Part shown: piece by piece, positions 34,144-43,627 of the stretch
How positions within the stretch are numbered: the stretch's first letter is position 1
Layout of the letters: each line of letters begins with the position of its first letter
Assembly: GCF_014647115.1 (NCBI RefSeq)
Contig: NZ_BMOO01000004.1
Location: 62,001-126,000, forward strand
From: Halarchaeum rubridurum
Lineage (GTDB): Archaea > Halobacteriota > Halobacteria > Halobacteriales > Halobacteriaceae
Length of the DNA stretch: 64,000 bases
Reading direction: 5' to 3'
Notes under the pieces: generated by a model
Database searches by the model: none
What the model saw: the letters and a program-made list of their open reading frames with translations, nothing else
What the model was told of the DNA's origin: nothing
Translations under genes and position numbers: made by a program

Positions 34144-34965
34144 ATGGTCGGGCGGACGCTCGACGAGATTCGCGAGCGTCTGGAGGGGTACGCGTGCGAC
34201 GACGGCCCCTACTACCTCGCGTGCGCTCGGACGGGCGAGCGGCCGATTCCCTCGGGCGACCGGCGCTTCCCGGACCGGGAGACCGCGACGCGGGCCGCGG
34301 ACCTCGTGGACGCCTACCGGGCGGAGTTACGCCAGTACGACCCGCACCTCCCCCACCGGGACGTCATCGTCCGACAGCTCCCGCGGGAGGCGGCGACAGA
34401 CGTCGGGGGCGTCCACACGCCGACCGACCGGAGCGAGTTCTGCCACGAGGTCGCCGCGGCGGTCTTCGAGACGCTCTCCGGGGGCGGCTTCCGCGACGCC
34501 GAGCGCGCCGTGATGGACGCCTACCTCGACGCCGCGGAGACCGTCGACGACCCCGACGACCTCTGTCTGCTCCTCCTGCGGAGCATGGGCGCGGTACTCG
34601 ACGAGGCGCTGACCGTCCACGAGCAGGAGGTGGTGTTGAACCGCGCGGCGGGCCGACTCGACCCCGTCGCCGCACCGGACGACGCGCTCACGGACAGCCT
34701 CGACAGCGTCGCGGCCGCCGGCCTGCTCGACGCTTACCGCGTCGACGGGCCGGGCGACTCCCCGACGGTCGCCCTCGACGGCTACGCGCTCGGGCGCGGC
34801 CGGCGGGTGCTCACGCTCCCCCTGGCGGTCGAGTTGCTCCGACGCCGCCCCGGCGCGGACGTCCGCTTCGAGCCGACGGACGACGACGAACCGGGCTTTC
34901 GCGTCACGGTCGTCGACCGGGCGTGCCACCGACCGCAGGGCCTCCTGCGCGTCGGCACCTCGTAG
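34144..34965 (+). CDS. conserved protein of unknown function under iron-box-like site
   Basis: This 273-residue soluble protein begins [20 protein letters not shown] and contains [40 protein letters not shown] and [20 protein letters not shown]. It has seven scattered Cys/His-containing patches but no known metal motif. The second half is helical with a strand-rich end. A perfect TTAGG/CCTAA-type palindrome lies 37 bases before the ATG, so expression may respond to iron or manganese. It resembles a haloarchaeal family (DUF7551-like); the biochemical role is unknown. Confidence 0.6.
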   Translation: MVGRTLDEIRERLEGYACDDGPYYLACARTGERPIPSGDRRFPDRETATRAADLVDAYRAELRQYDPHLPHRDVIVRQLPREAATDVGGVHTPTDRSEFCHEVAAAVFETLSGGGFRDAERAVMDAYLDAAETVDDPDDLCLLLLRSMGAVLDEALTVHEQEVVLNRAAGRLDPVAAPDDALTDSLDSVAAAGLLDAYRVDGPGDSPTVALDGYALGRGRRVLTLPLAVELLRRRPGADVRFEPTDDDEPGFRVTVVDRACHRPQGLLRVGTS

Positions 34966-34978
34966 CGGACGTCCGCAC

Positions 34979-35884
34979 TCAGCAGAACGCGCGGACGGCC
35001 GCGGCGACGCTCGGCGCGTCGTCGCCGAGCACGTAGACGATCGGTTCGACGCCGTAGCCGCCGGTCTGGTAGAGCGCGCGCGCCTCTGGCGCGTCGACGA
35101 GCGCGTCGCGGACCACGGTGCGGACGTCGGCGGACTCGGACTCCGCGGGGAACTCCACGGGCTCGTAGCCCGCGTCGGCGAGCGCGTCGATGAGGTCCGC
35201 CGAGTAGGCGACGTTGATCGCGGCGCGCGCGTCGCTTCCAGCGTCGCGGGCCGCGAGGAGCACGGTCGCGACGTGTGCGGAGACGCCGAACTCGGGGTCC
35301 GCGGGGACCGTCGTCCGTCCCATCACGTCGAATATCCGCCCGGGGACGCCCGCGACGTCCTCCGGGGTCTCCGCGTCGGGGAGACACTCGACGAGGTTCG
35401 AACCGACCGCGGGGATGAGCGTGGCGAACCCGGACGTCCGCTCCAGGAGTTTGACGCCGCGGCGGAGGTCCGCGAGGACGTGTTCGCGCTCGCGGAGCGC
35501 CCCCTCGCCCGTCCCGCGGAAGTCGACGTCCACCCCGGCGAGTTCGGGCATCTGCTCGGTGTGGATGTCCGCGAGGACGTCGCCCGGCGCCTCGAGGTCG
35601 CGCACGAGCGCTTCCGCCTCCGCGAGTGCGCCGACGCGCGAGAGCGTGCCGTCCGCGAGCCCGTCCGCCACCTCCGCGACGTGCGCGGTGACGCGCTCGT
35701 CCGTCTCTATCTCCGCGCGCGTCCCGACCTCCCCCTTCGCGTACTTCGAGACCGCGCTCTGACTCACGCCGAGCAGGTCGGCGACCGCCTGCTGGGTGAG
35801 CCCGCGCTCCCGCAGCGCCGCCGCGAGCAGCGAGCGGTAGGTGGGCAAAAACTCGTCGACGACGACCTCCTCCAAGAAGCGCAT
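34979..35884 (-). CDS. HTH-ThiN regulator (ThiR-like)
   Basis: This 301-residue protein has an N-terminal XRE-type helix-turn-helix, [20 protein letters not shown] followed by SKYAKGEVG (about 26-54). The C-terminal half resembles Thi[61 protein letters not shown] and [20 protein letters not shown]. ThiN binds thiamine phosphate; archaeal proteins of this layout repress thiamine genes (ThiR). The ATG is immediately followed by the dCTP deaminase gene upstream, so the two are one transcript. No thiamine gene lies nearby. Confidence 0.75.
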   Translation of the reverse strand: MRFLEEVVVDEFLPTYRSLLAAALRERGLTQQAVADLLGVSQSAVSKYAKGEVGTRAEIETDERVTAHVAEVADGLADGTLSRVGALAEAEALVRDLEAPGDVLADIHTEQMPELAGVDVDFRGTGEGALREREHVLADLRRGVKLLERTSGFATLIPAVGSNLVECLPDAETPEDVAGVPGRIFDVMGRTTVPADPEFGVSAHVATVLLAARDAGSDARAAINVAYSADLIDALADAGYEPVEFPAESESADVRTVVRDALVDAPEARALYQTGGYGVEPIVYVLGDDAPSVAAAVRAFC

Positions 35885-36493
35885 CTACGCGTCCCCTCCG
35901 CCCCCGGACTGGTCGCCGCCGAACTCCGCGTCGCCCTGGATGCGCGAGGCCTGCGGGCCGTCCTGGTCCTGGTACTTCGAGCCGCGCTCGGCGCCGTACG
36001 GCCGCTCGGCGGGCGAGGAGAGTTCCGTGAAGACGAGCTGGCTGATCCGCATGTCGGGTGTGAGCGCGACCGGGGTCTCGCCGAGGTTCGAGAGTTCGAG
36101 CGTGACCTTCCCGTGGAATCCCGGGTCGATGAAGCCGGCCGTCGCGTGCACCACGACGGCGAGCCGGCCGAGCGAGGAGCGCCCCTCGACCTGCGCGACG
36201 AGGTCCGGGGGGACTTCGACGCGCTCTTTGGTCGTGCCGAGGACGAAGTCGCCCGGGTGGAGGATGAACTCCTCGTCGGACTCGACGTACGTCTCGCTCA
36301 CGTACTCCTCGACTTCCGTCTGGTCCGTCGGGTGGATGCAGGGGATGTTGGCGTGCTGGAACTCGAGGAAGCGCTTGCCGAGCCGGACGTCGATGCTCGC
36401 GGGCTGTATCTGAAGTTCGGGGTCGTCGAGGGGTTCGACGACGAGGTCCCCGGCCTCCATGCGGTCGAGGAGGTCGGCGTCGGAGAGGATCAT
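35885..36493 (-). CDS. dcd: dCTP deaminase
   Basis: This 202-residue trimer-type enzyme deaminates dCTP to dUTP. Diagnostic pieces are [58 protein letters not shown] (with the catalytic Glu nearby in the [17 protein letters not shown] strand) and [12 protein letters not shown]. The ATG at 36493 is used rather than one two codons upstream. The C-terminus has a Gly-rich tail. The next gene (ThiN regulator) starts right at its stop. Confidence 0.95.
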   Translation of the reverse strand: MILSDADLLDRMEAGDLVVEPLDDPELQIQPASIDVRLGKRFLEFQHANIPCIHPTDQTEVEEYVSETYVESDEEFILHPGDFVLGTTKERVEVPPDLVAQVEGRSSLGRLAVVVHATAGFIDPGFHGKVTLELSNLGETPVALTPDMRISQLVFTELSSPAERPYGAERGSKYQDQDGPQASRIQGDAEFGGDQSGGGGDA

Positions 36494-36593
36494 ACGCACG
36501 GGGAGACGCCCGGGCGTGTTAAGCGACTCTCTCTCCGTCCGCTCTCAGGCCGCGGGTCGCCACGCCTATGCCGCCCTGGTCGCTCCTTCCGGT

Positions 36594-36932
36594 ATGAAGC
36601 AGGTCATCGCCGCCCGGACGGACCTCGGGATGGGGCGGGGGAAGCTCGCCGCGCAGGTCTCACACGCCGCCATGAACGCCGCGGAGAACGCCGACCCCGA
36701 GAGCGTGAAGGCGTGGAAGGACGCGGGGCAGCCGAAGATCGTCGTGAAGGTCGGCTCCGAGTCGGAGCTCCTGGAGGTCGCGGAGAACGCGCGTCGGCGC
36801 GGGCTTCCGACGTCGATCGTCCGGGACGCGGGACGCACCCAACTCGACCCCGGGACGGCGACGACGTGCGGGGTCGGACCCGCGCGGGACAACGAGGTGG
36901 ACGCCGTTACGGGCGACCTCTCGCTCTACTGA
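36594..36932 (+). CDS. pth2: peptidyl-tRNA hydrolase, type 2
   Basis: This 112-residue protein has the archaeal/eukaryotic Pth2 pattern: [20 protein letters not shown] then [40 protein letters not shown] and [20 protein letters not shown]. It releases tRNA from peptidyl-tRNA that dropped off ribosomes. The stop TGA overlaps the ATG of truD as TGATG, so the two RNA-maintenance genes are coupled. Confidence 0.95.
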   Translation: MKQVIAARTDLGMGRGKLAAQVSHAAMNAAENADPESVKAWKDAGQPKIVVKVGSESELLEVAENARRRGLPTSIVRDAGRTQLDPGTATTCGVGPARDNEVDAVTGDLSLY

Positions 36933-38332
36933 TGCGCGACGCCCACGATATCGAGCGAGCCGTCGGCATCGACCACTACGTGAGCGACGCGCCGGGGACG
37001 GGGGGGTCGCTGCGCGAGTCCGCCGCGGACTTCCGCGTGCGCGAACTCGAGGCGTTCGACACCGAGCCCGTGGACGCCGACACGGGCGACTACCCGCACC
37101 TCGTCTTCCGCGCGACGCTGACGAACTGGGACACGAACGGGTTCGCGCGCGACCTCTCGAACAAGCTCGGTATCAGCCGCGAGCGCGTCTCGTGGGCGGG
37201 GACGAAGGACCGCAACGCCGTCACGACCCAGCTGTTCAGCGTGCGCGGCGTCGACGCCGCGGACCTCCCCGAGATCGGGAACGCGGCCATCGAGCCGGTC
37301 GGGCGCGCGGGCCGGCCGATACGCTTCGGCGACCTCCGCGGGAACGCGTTCACCATCGTCGTCCGCGACGCCGACCCGGACCCGGTGGACGACGTGACGC
37401 GCGAGCTCACGGCGTTCGGCGGCGCGGACGGGGACGGCGGGAGCGGGGCGCGTGGGGCGAGCGATGTGGGCGGCGAGGCGGACGACGGCACGGGCGACGC
37501 GACAGGTGGCGCGACGAGCGTCGGCGTCCCGAACGTCTTCGGCCAGCAGCGCTTCGGGAGCTATCGGCCCGTCACCCACGAGGTCGGCCTCGCGGTCCTG
37601 CGCGGCGACTGGGAGGGTGCGGTGATGGCGTACGTCGGGAACCCCTCGCCGGACGAGCCCCCGGAGACCCGCGAGGCCCGAACGTTCGTCGAGGAGACGC
37701 GCGACTGGAGCGCGGCCATCGAGCGCTTCCCGCGACGCCTGCGCTACGAGCGCGCGGTGCTGAACACGCTCGCGGAGAACGGCGGGGGTAGTGAAGAGGA
37801 CTACCGGGAGGCCCTCGAAACCTTCCCGTCGAACCTCCAGCGCCTCTTCGTACACGCCGCGCAGTCGTACGTCTTCAACCGAATCTGCTCGGAGCGCCTC
37901 GAACGCGGGTTGCCGTTCGACCGGGCGGTCGCGGGCGACGTCGTCTGTTTCGCGGACACGGACGGCGAACCGGTCCTCCCCGACATCGACCGCACCCAGC
38001 GCGTCACCGAGGGCCGCGTCGAGGTCGTGAACCGACACCTCGAACGCGGGCGGGCGTTCGTTACCGCGCCGCTCGTCGGCACCGACACCGAGTTCGGCGA
38101 GGGCGAACCCGGCGAGATCGAGCGCGCGGTCTGCGCGGACGTCGGAGTCGAGCGCGACGACTTCGACCTCCCGGGGTCGTTCGGGTCGACGGGGACGCGA
38201 CGCGCGATACTCCTCACCACCGACCTCGCCGTCTCGCGCGACCCGCTCACCTTCGAGTTCGCGCTCCCGAAGGGGAGCTACGCGACCGTCCTCCTGCGCG
38301 AGTACCTCAAGAGCGGGCCGCTCGACCTCTGA
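36932..38332 (+). CDS. truD: tRNA pseudouridine(13) synthase
   Basis: This 466-residue TruD-family enzyme makes pseudouridine-13 in t[23 protein letters not shown] carries the catalytic Asp (near residue 93); [35 protein letters not shown] and [20 protein letters not shown] are further family blocks. About 33 residues of Gly/Asp/Ala-rich sequence interrupt the protein before NVFGQQRFG, around residues 165-197; this insert looks disordered. The ATG overlaps the pth2 stop. Confidence 0.9.
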   Translation: MRDAHDIERAVGIDHYVSDAPGTGGSLRESAADFRVRELEAFDTEPVDADTGDYPHLVFRATLTNWDTNGFARDLSNKLGISRERVSWAGTKDRNAVTTQLFSVRGVDAADLPEIGNAAIEPVGRAGRPIRFGDLRGNAFTIVVRDADPDPVDDVTRELTAFGGADGDGGSGARGASDVGGEADDGTGDATGGATSVGVPNVFGQQRFGSYRPVTHEVGLAVLRGDWEGAVMAYVGNPSPDEPPETREARTFVEETRDWSAAIERFPRRLRYERAVLNTLAENGGGSEEDYREALETFPSNLQRLFVHAAQSYVFNRICSERLERGLPFDRAVAGDVVCFADTDGEPVLPDIDRTQRVTEGRVEVVNRHLERGRAFVTAPLVGTDTEFGEGEPGEIERAVCADVGVERDDFDLPGSFGSTGTRRAILLTTDLAVSRDPLTFEFALPKGSYATVLLREYLKSGPLDL

Positions 38333-38374
38333 GGAAGCAGGGCGGTTTTACGTCACGCCCGCCTTCTCGCCGGC

Positions 38375-39097
38375 ATGGAGTGTTCGCGTTGCGGGACGCC
38401 GCTCGAAAAGCCGGGTGACTACTGCCTGGTGTGCGAGACCCGCAACGCCGACGCCGTGGTCGTCCACGCCGAGTCCGACCACGCGACCCTCACGTTCCTC
38501 GACGAGGACGAGGTGGTGGGTCGGACGGACATCACGACGACGCCGGAGGACGACGCGGACCTCGAGGGCAGGCGCGTCCGGAACTTCGCGGGGCGAATCG
38601 CGGACGAGGTGCGACGAAAGCGCCCCGAGGAGGTGTACGTCGCGGGCGACCGTGACGTCGTGCAGGCGGTGCGCGCGGACCTCCACTACGACGTCTATCG
38701 CGTGCCCGCGGACGACCCCGTGGCGGCCGTCGTCGAGCGCCGCGGGGAGCGCGAACTCGACGTCGTGGAGAAGCCGCCGTCGGAGAAGGTCGGCGGGACG
38801 CACAGCACGCTAATCGGCGGGCGGGTCGGCCAGCGCGCGATTCGGGAGGTGGCGGCGCACCCGCACGTGAAGAAGGTGATTCCGGGGCCCATCGACGCGA
38901 GCGGGTCGGGCGCGCGCGGCGGCGTCCGGGCGAAGGTGACGCGGGCGGACGGCAACGGGAACGTCCGGTTGTTGATCCGCGACGGCTCCAGCGTGCAGGA
39001 GAACCGCGTCGTCACGACGGCGATGGACCGCGAGATGGGCGAGCGCGTCCGCGACGACCTCAACGAGGCGCTGGAGGACGCGGAGCTCACGGGGTAG
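38375..39097 (+). CDS. DUF2103 zinc-ribbon protein
   Basis: This 240-residue protein starts MECSRCGTPLEKPGDYCLVC, a four-cysteine zinc ribbon, and has GTHSTLIGGRVGQRAIREVA and HPHVKKVIPGPIDASGSGAR, then GNVRLLIRDGSSVQENRVVT. These match the archaeal DUF2103 family, thought to bind metal or nucleic acid. The function is unproven. A GGTTTTACG box about 30 bases upstream indicates its own leaderless promoter. The L37Ae-rpoP cluster follows on the same strand. Confidence 0.85.
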   Translation: MECSRCGTPLEKPGDYCLVCETRNADAVVVHAESDHATLTFLDEDEVVGRTDITTTPEDDADLEGRRVRNFAGRIADEVRRKRPEEVYVAGDRDVVQAVRADLHYDVYRVPADDPVAAVVERRGERELDVVEKPPSEKVGGTHSTLIGGRVGQRAIREVAAHPHVKKVIPGPIDASGSGARGGVRAKVTRADGNGNVRLLIRDGSSVQENRVVTTAMDREMGERVRDDLNEALEDAELTG

Positions 39098-39236
39098 AGA
39101 CGGGGCCGAACGGAACGTCCGGGGGCGAGCAGGCGAGTGAGAGGGGAGAACGGGACACGAGGACGAGCGGGTCCGCGAGTGGCGCGGCCGTCGACTCGTA
39201 GGGCTTATGTGCGCGCTGGGGCTAGTGGTCGATATC

Positions 39237-39524
39237 ATGGCCAGCAAGGGCTCCAACAGCACCGGTAGCGCGGGACGCTTTGGCGCGCGCTACGGTCGCG
39301 TCGCACGACGCCGCGTCAGCGAAATCGAGGGCGACACGAACGACGACCACACCTGTCCGGACTGCGGCTCCGACGCCGTCGACCGCAAGGGGACGGGCAT
39401 CTGGCAGTGCGGGAAGTGCGGCTACAAGTTCGCGGGCGGCGCGTACCGGCCGTCGACGCCCGGCGGCGAGTCCGTCGCGCGCTCGATCCGCACCGCGCTC
39501 GCCGAGGAGGAGTCCGAGGCGTAA
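39237..39524 (+). CDS. rpl37ae: 50S ribosomal protein L37Ae
   Basis: This 95-residue zinc-finger ribosomal protein contains [20 protein letters not shown], then [20 protein letters not shown] and [18 protein letters not shown], giving two CxxC pairs. It sits in the large ribosomal subunit. GGGCTTATG about 30 bases upstream is the likely TATA box. RNA polymerase subunit P follows after 6 bases, the usual euryarchaeal arrangement. Confidence 0.95.
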   Translation: MASKGSNSTGSAGRFGARYGRVARRRVSEIEGDTNDDHTCPDCGSDAVDRKGTGIWQCGKCGYKFAGGAYRPSTPGGESVARSIRTALAEEESEA

Positions 39525-39530
39525 CGGTCG

Positions 39531-39665
39531 ATGTCGTACAAGTGCTCCCGCTGTAAGCGCGACGTCGAACTGGACGCCTACGGTGGCGTCCGCTGTCCCT
39601 ACTGTGGGCACCGCGTCCTGCTGAAGGAGCGCAGCCGCGACGTCAAGGAAGTCGACGTCCAGTAA
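39531..39665 (+). CDS. rpoP: DNA-directed RNA polymerase subunit P (Rpo12)
   Basis: This 44-residue protein reads [20 protein letters not shown], then [20 protein letters not shown]: two CxxC pairs forming a zinc ribbon as in Rpo12/RpoP. It is an essential small subunit of archaeal RNA polymerase. It begins six bases after the L37Ae stop and is followed by Pcc1, a standard archaeal gene order. Confidence 0.95.
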   Translation: MSYKCSRCKRDVELDAYGGVRCPYCGHRVLLKERSRDVKEVDVQ

Positions 39666-39687
39666 CGCGCCGTCGAGTCCGAGAGAC

Positions 39688-39960
39688 GTGCGCGCGACCC
39701 ACCGGACGTCACTCACCTTCTCCTACGAGTCCGAGTCCGTAGCCACGGCTGTCGCCGCCGCGGTCCGCGTCGAAGCCGGCGAAATCGAGGGCGGGCGGAC
39801 GCGGGCGAGCGTCGAGCGCGACGGCGAGGCGGTGCGCGTCACGGTGACGGCGGCGGACCTGACGGCGCTGCGCGCCGGAGCGAACACGTGGACGACGCTC
39901 GTCGCCGTGGCGGAGCGAGGACACGATGCCGGACGCACCCACGCGGACCTAAGCAAATAG
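39688..39960 (+). CDS. pcc1: KEOPS complex subunit Pcc1
   Basis: This 90-residue protein starts at [23 protein letters not shown], then [20 protein letters not shown] and [20 protein letters not shown] followed by [14 protein letters not shown]. This is the Pcc1 fold, the dimerisation subunit of the KEOPS complex that makes t6A37 in tRNA. Position after rpoP and before prefoldin beta supports the call. Confidence 0.85.
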   Translation: MRATHRTSLTFSYESESVATAVAAAVRVEAGEIEGGRTRASVERDGEAVRVTVTAADLTALRAGANTWTTLVAVAERGHDAGRTHADLSK

Positions 39961-40154
39961 GTCGTAGATACTTCTGGATGGGGCGTGTCCCTTCGGGTGC
40001 CGGTTCGACGGGCGTGCCGGGCGCTCGTTCTTCGGGCCCCGGCCCGTCCGAATCCCCCCTCCCCCCTCTCGACCGGCTTTTCACGACCGACGAGCGCCAG
40101 CGACGGCGTCCGGCAAAGCGGGGGTTTTTACCTCCGGGCGTGCACGTTCCGGGC

Positions 40155-40535
40155 ATGCAGGGCAACCTTCCGCCCGAGGCGCAGGAGAAGCTCGAAGAGC
40201 TGCAGGACCTTCAGGAGAAGGCCCAGACGGTCGCGGCCCAGAAGCAGCAGGCCGAGACGCAGCTCAGCGAGGCCGAGACGGCGCTCGACGAGCTCGACGA
40301 GATCGACGAGGACACCGTCATGTACCGCGAGGTCGGCGAGCTCCTCGTCCAGACCGACTACGACGAGGCCGCCGAGGACCTCGAAGAGAAGGTCGACAAC
40401 CTCGAAATTCGCGTGCAGTCCCTGGAGAAGCAGGAGACGCGCGTCGAGGACCAGTTCGAGGAGCTCCAGGAGGAGCTGCAGAACATGCTCGGCGGTGCGG
40501 GCGGCATGATGGGCGGCGGGCCCGGCGGCGCGTAA
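40155..40535 (+). CDS. pfdB: prefoldin subunit beta
   Basis: This 126-residue protein is nearly all coiled coil: [20 protein letters not shown], then [20 protein letters not shown]; a hairpin region [20 protein letters not shown]; a second helix and a Gly/Met-rich tail. Prefoldin captures unfolded proteins and passes them to the thermosome, a subunit of which is encoded at 2279 in this window. The preceding 195 bases carry no gene; TTTTTACC near 40128 is the likely TATA box. Confidence 0.95.
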   Translation: MQGNLPPEAQEKLEELQDLQEKAQTVAAQKQQAETQLSEAETALDELDEIDEDTVMYREVGELLVQTDYDEAAEDLEEKVDNLEIRVQSLEKQETRVEDQFEELQEELQNMLGGAGGMMGGGPGGA

Positions 40536-40539
40536 GGCG

Positions 40540-40782
40540 ATGGTCGACGACGAGACGGTCGTCCAGACCGCCGCGGAAGCCGCGGAAGGCTACCTCTTCT
40601 CGCGGGTGAAGCAATCGGACGTTCGCGACCTCGACGTCGCGGTGACGTTCGAGGACGGCGTGCTCACGATGGACGTCTACGTGAACGCGCCGGCGGCCGA
40701 CGTCGACGAGGACGAGCTCGCGGACGAGGCGGCGCGCGTCGGGCGCGAGGCAGTGGACGACCTGTTCGCGGCCGAGGAGTAG
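40540..40782 (+). CDS. DUF3194 family protein
   Basis: This 80-residue acidic protein has VVQTAAEAAEGYLFSRVKQS, DVAVTFEDGVLTMDVYVNAP and DELADEAARVGREAVDDLF, the pattern of archaeal DUF3194. The family is nearly always next to prefoldin beta; here the gap is four bases. Function unknown. Confidence 0.8.
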   Translation: MVDDETVVQTAAEAAEGYLFSRVKQSDVRDLDVAVTFEDGVLTMDVYVNAPAADVDEDELADEAARVGREAVDDLFAAEE

Positions 40783-41062
40783 GCCGCGAGCGCTCGCGGT
40801 TTCTGCGGTCGTCGTGAGACGAGGAGCGCCGAGTGGCGAACACCGACCCGCGTACTCGCGCGGCGGTCGGGCCGGGATTTCGCTGGCCGCCGCGCGTCGC
40901 TCGTGTTACACGAGGAGCGATGGCGCCGTCCTCCGGGAAGAAGGCGCGGGCGGCGCGGACCGTCGCGAGTGGGGGTCCGTCCCGAGCGCTCCGTGTTCGC
41001 GGGGGCGTCGACGGAGTCGTAGTGCGAGGGGCGGCATCGTCGCCCCCGTCGCGAAAGCGGCC

Positions 41063-42994
41063 CTACGTCAGGAAGAAGATGAGCGCGCTGACGAGGACGG
41101 TGGCGGCGACGACGACGGCGCCGAGGACGCTCCCGAGGGCGATGACGGCGTTCGCGTGACTGGCGAGCGTCTCGGTGCGGTCGTTGCCGAAGACGGTGAC
41201 CTCGGCGTGTTCGGTGGCGACGCCGGCCTCGACGGGTTCGAGGTCGTCGACGGCGTCGCCGGCGAGGTCGCGGACGAGCGCGGCGAGTTCGCGCTGGTCG
41301 ATGACGTCGCCGACCTGGTTCTCGGATTTGACGGTGTTGACGATGTGGGTGTCGGTCGTCATGATTTCGACGGCGTCCGGGGCGAAGCCGTGGGCGTCGA
41401 CGAGCGCGTCGACGAGGTCGCCGCGGAGGCCGGGTTCCATGTTGTTGCCGTCGACGAGGACGTAACACGCTCTCTGTCCCCCGACGTCGGTGACGGCGAC
41501 GCGGACGCCGAGCGGGCCGATGCCCTCCTGTGGCGTCCAGACGGTGCGGTCCCAGGCGACGCCGAGGGAGAGCGGGCCGCGTTCGGCGTCGGCGAGGCGT
41601 GCGCCGAGGTCGCCCGCCCCCTCGATGAGGTGGAAGGAGCGGGGAGAGCCGGGGACGACGTGGCCGAGGTCGTCGCCCTGGAGGCCGTTGTTGGAGTTGT
41701 GGGCGTCGGCGAGGAGGACGTCGTCGAGGCCGGCGCGGCGCGCTTCGGCGGCGGCGGCGAGGCCGACAGCGTACTCGACGTCGTCGGCGAACTCGGGCGC
41801 GAAGGTGGCGACGAGGAACGCGCCGTCGTCGCCGAACCCCTGGCCGAGGAGGCTGGCGTCGCCGTGCGCGGTGCGGACGCCGGGGGTCGCCTCGCGGTCG
41901 TACTCGACGTTCGCGGCGGCGCGTTCGGCGGCGTCGACGAGCGTGTCGACCTCGCGCTCGGTGACGAGGTTGAAGTCGTGGCCGGCGGTGGCGTGCGGCG
42001 GGAAGGCGAGGCCGGTCGCGGTCTCGGCGACGCGCTGGGGGAGGTTGCCGCCACCGATTTCGCCCATCGGCCCGGGATGTATCATCGGGAGGACGAAGCG
42101 GGCCTTCTCCTCGCCGGGCTCGCGGCTGTCGCCGCTCGCTCGTTCGGCGTCGCTTCGCTGGCGCTTCGCGCCGCCGGGGCGGCGAAAGGAGAGGACGGTG
42201 ACGGGGACGATGGCGTCCTCGCCGATCTGCTCGAAGAAGTCCTCGAGTTCGCGGGTTCCCTCGGCGATGTGGCCGATGAATCCCCGTAAGAAGTCGAGGC
42301 CGGAGACGCCGAGGCTCTGACGCCACGGGCGGTCCATGGTGCGCACGAAGCCGTAGGCGACGAGCGCGTAGAGGACGCTCATGCCGACGAGGAGAAGGAG
42401 GTCGTTCGGCGTGACGAGGAGGAGACGCGAGGGGGCGCTCTGGGGGCGCGAGAGGTAGGCGTTGAGCAGCGGGACGTCGACGGTGAGGTAGCGCATCGTC
42501 CCGCTGTAGACGAAGAGGAGGACGCCCGCGGTGACGGTCTGGATGCTCGCGGGAATCGCGGCGAGCAGGAGGCTGTTGCGCGAGACGGCGAGGACGACGA
42601 GCAGGCGCAGGGCGAAGACGAGCGCGAGCGCGGCGATGAGGACGTCGAAGACGAAATTCTGCCCGAGGCGCGTGAGGACGGCGATGACGCTGGCGACGGC
42701 GAGCAGCGCGACGACGATGAGCTCACAGCAGAGCGCGAGGAGCGACGAGCGATTGTACGTGAGTTGGCCGTCGAGCCAGCCGTCGACGGGCGTGGTGAGG
42801 AGGCTGGCGACGACGGTCGGGACGCCGATGAAGAAGACGCCCTGCCAGGCGTCCTCCAGGGGGTACGAGGAGGTGAACGCGCCGACGCCGGCCAGCGCGG
42901 CGACGAGGAGAGCGAAGGTGAGACTGGCGTACCAGTTCGGCGCGCGGAAGATGAACCGCGAGAGCGCCGCGAGGTCGCCCTGCGTCTCGGTCAT
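41063..42994 (-). CDS. DUF2070 membrane protein
   Basis: This 643-residue protein has seven or more membrane helices in the first ~230 residues (for example WYASLTFALLVAALAGVGAF) and a last helix at the C-terminus. The soluble middle, VLPMIHPGPMGEIGGGNLPQ, LADAHNSNNGLQGDDLGHV and TDTHIVNTVKSENQVGDVI, is the conserved DUF2070 core with many His/Asp residues that may bind metal. Between SFRRP and ARFVLP there is a charged insert of about 25 residues made from GCTTCGCT-type repeat DNA (42105-42186). GMP synthase glutaminase precedes it by six bases. Confidence 0.8.
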   Translation of the reverse strand: MTETQGDLAALSRFIFRAPNWYASLTFALLVAALAGVGAFTSSYPLEDAWQGVFFIGVPTVVASLLTTPVDGWLDGQLTYNRSSLLALCCELIVVALLAVASVIAVLTRLGQNFVFDVLIAALALVFALRLLVVLAVSRNSLLLAAIPASIQTVTAGVLLFVYSGTMRYLTVDVPLLNAYLSRPQSAPSRLLLVTPNDLLLLVGMSVLYALVAYGFVRTMDRPWRQSLGVSGLDFLRGFIGHIAEGTRELEDFFEQIGEDAIVPVTVLSFRRPGGAKRQRSDAERASGDSREPGEEKARFVLPMIHPGPMGEIGGGNLPQRVAETATGLAFPPHATAGHDFNLVTEREVDTLVDAAERAAANVEYDREATPGVRTAHGDASLLGQGFGDDGAFLVATFAPEFADDVEYAVGLAAAAEARRAGLDDVLLADAHNSNNGLQGDDLGHVVPGSPRSFHLIEGAGDLGARLADAERGPLSLGVAWDRTVWTPQEGIGPLGVRVAVTDVGGQRACYVLVDGNNMEPGLRGDLVDALVDAHGFAPDAVEIMTTDTHIVNTVKSENQVGDVIDQRELAALVRDLAGDAVDDLEPVEAGVATEHAEVTVFGNDRTETLASHANAVIALGSVLGAVVVAATVLVSALIFFLT

Positions 42995-43000
42995 GGCGAC

Positions 43001-43552
43001 CTATTCGCAGCGCGCGAGGAAGTTCTCGAAGACGACGTCGCCGGCTTCGGTGTGCGCGACCTCCGGGTGCCACTGGACGCCGTAGCGTTCGCGCTCGGGG
43101 TCGCTCATGGCCTCGATGTCGCAGACGTCGCTCGTCGCGGTGCGAGCGAAGCCGTCCGGGACGGCTTTGACTTCGTCGGCGTGGCTCGCCCACACGCGCG
43201 TCTCGGGGGCGAGCGAGCCGACGATCGGGTCCTCGTCGTCCGTGATCTCGACGGTGACGTCCGCGTAGCCGCCGTACTCGCCACCGCCGACGTCGCCGCC
43301 GTACTCGGTGGCGATGAACTGCATCCCCAGACAGATGCCGAGGATCGGCACGTCGAGGTCGAGGTACTCGTCGCAGCGTCCGGTGCGGTCCATGCTCGGG
43401 CCGCCCGAGAGGACGAGGCCGTCGTACGCGGCGAGGTCGCTCGGCGCGGTGTCGTTGTCGACGAGTTCGGTGTCGACGCCGAGGTCGCGGAGCGCGCGGT
43501 GTTCCAGGTGCGTGAACTGGCCGTGGTTGTCCACGACGGCGATGCGCGTCAT
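43001..43552 (-). CDS. guaAA: GMP synthase glutaminase subunit
   Basis: This 183-residue class I glutamine amidotransferase releases ammonia for XMP-to-GMP conversion. GICLGMQFIATEYGG holds the nucleophile Cys, and YGVQWHPEVAHTEAGD the catalytic His and Glu. Archaea keep this subunit separate from the ATP-pyrophosphatase subunit, which is not in the window. CTTTTTACG about 33 bases before the ATG is a likely TATA box. The DUF2070 gene follows by six bases on the same strand. Confidence 0.95.
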   Translation of the reverse strand: MTRIAVVDNHGQFTHLEHRALRDLGVDTELVDNDTAPSDLAAYDGLVLSGGPSMDRTGRCDEYLDLDVPILGICLGMQFIATEYGGDVGGGEYGGYADVTVEITDDEDPIVGSLAPETRVWASHADEVKAVPDGFARTATSDVCDIEAMSDPERERYGVQWHPEVAHTEAGDVVFENFLARCE

Positions 43553-43627
43553 AACTGGGGGTAGCGTTCGTCGGCGTAAAAAGTCCTCGCAGTCGCGTCG
43601 GAACGCGCGACGGGCGTCGGACGGTCG

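Noticed and set aside
39961-40154. A GGTTCGA-containing stretch that might be a tRNA T arm
   Set aside because: No acceptor stem or anticodon arm pairs with it; it is only the gap before prefoldin beta.
40783-41062. Possible gene in the 280-base gap after DUF3194
   Set aside because: Frames in both directions are short or arginine-rich shadows, and no promoter-like box aligns with a start codon.
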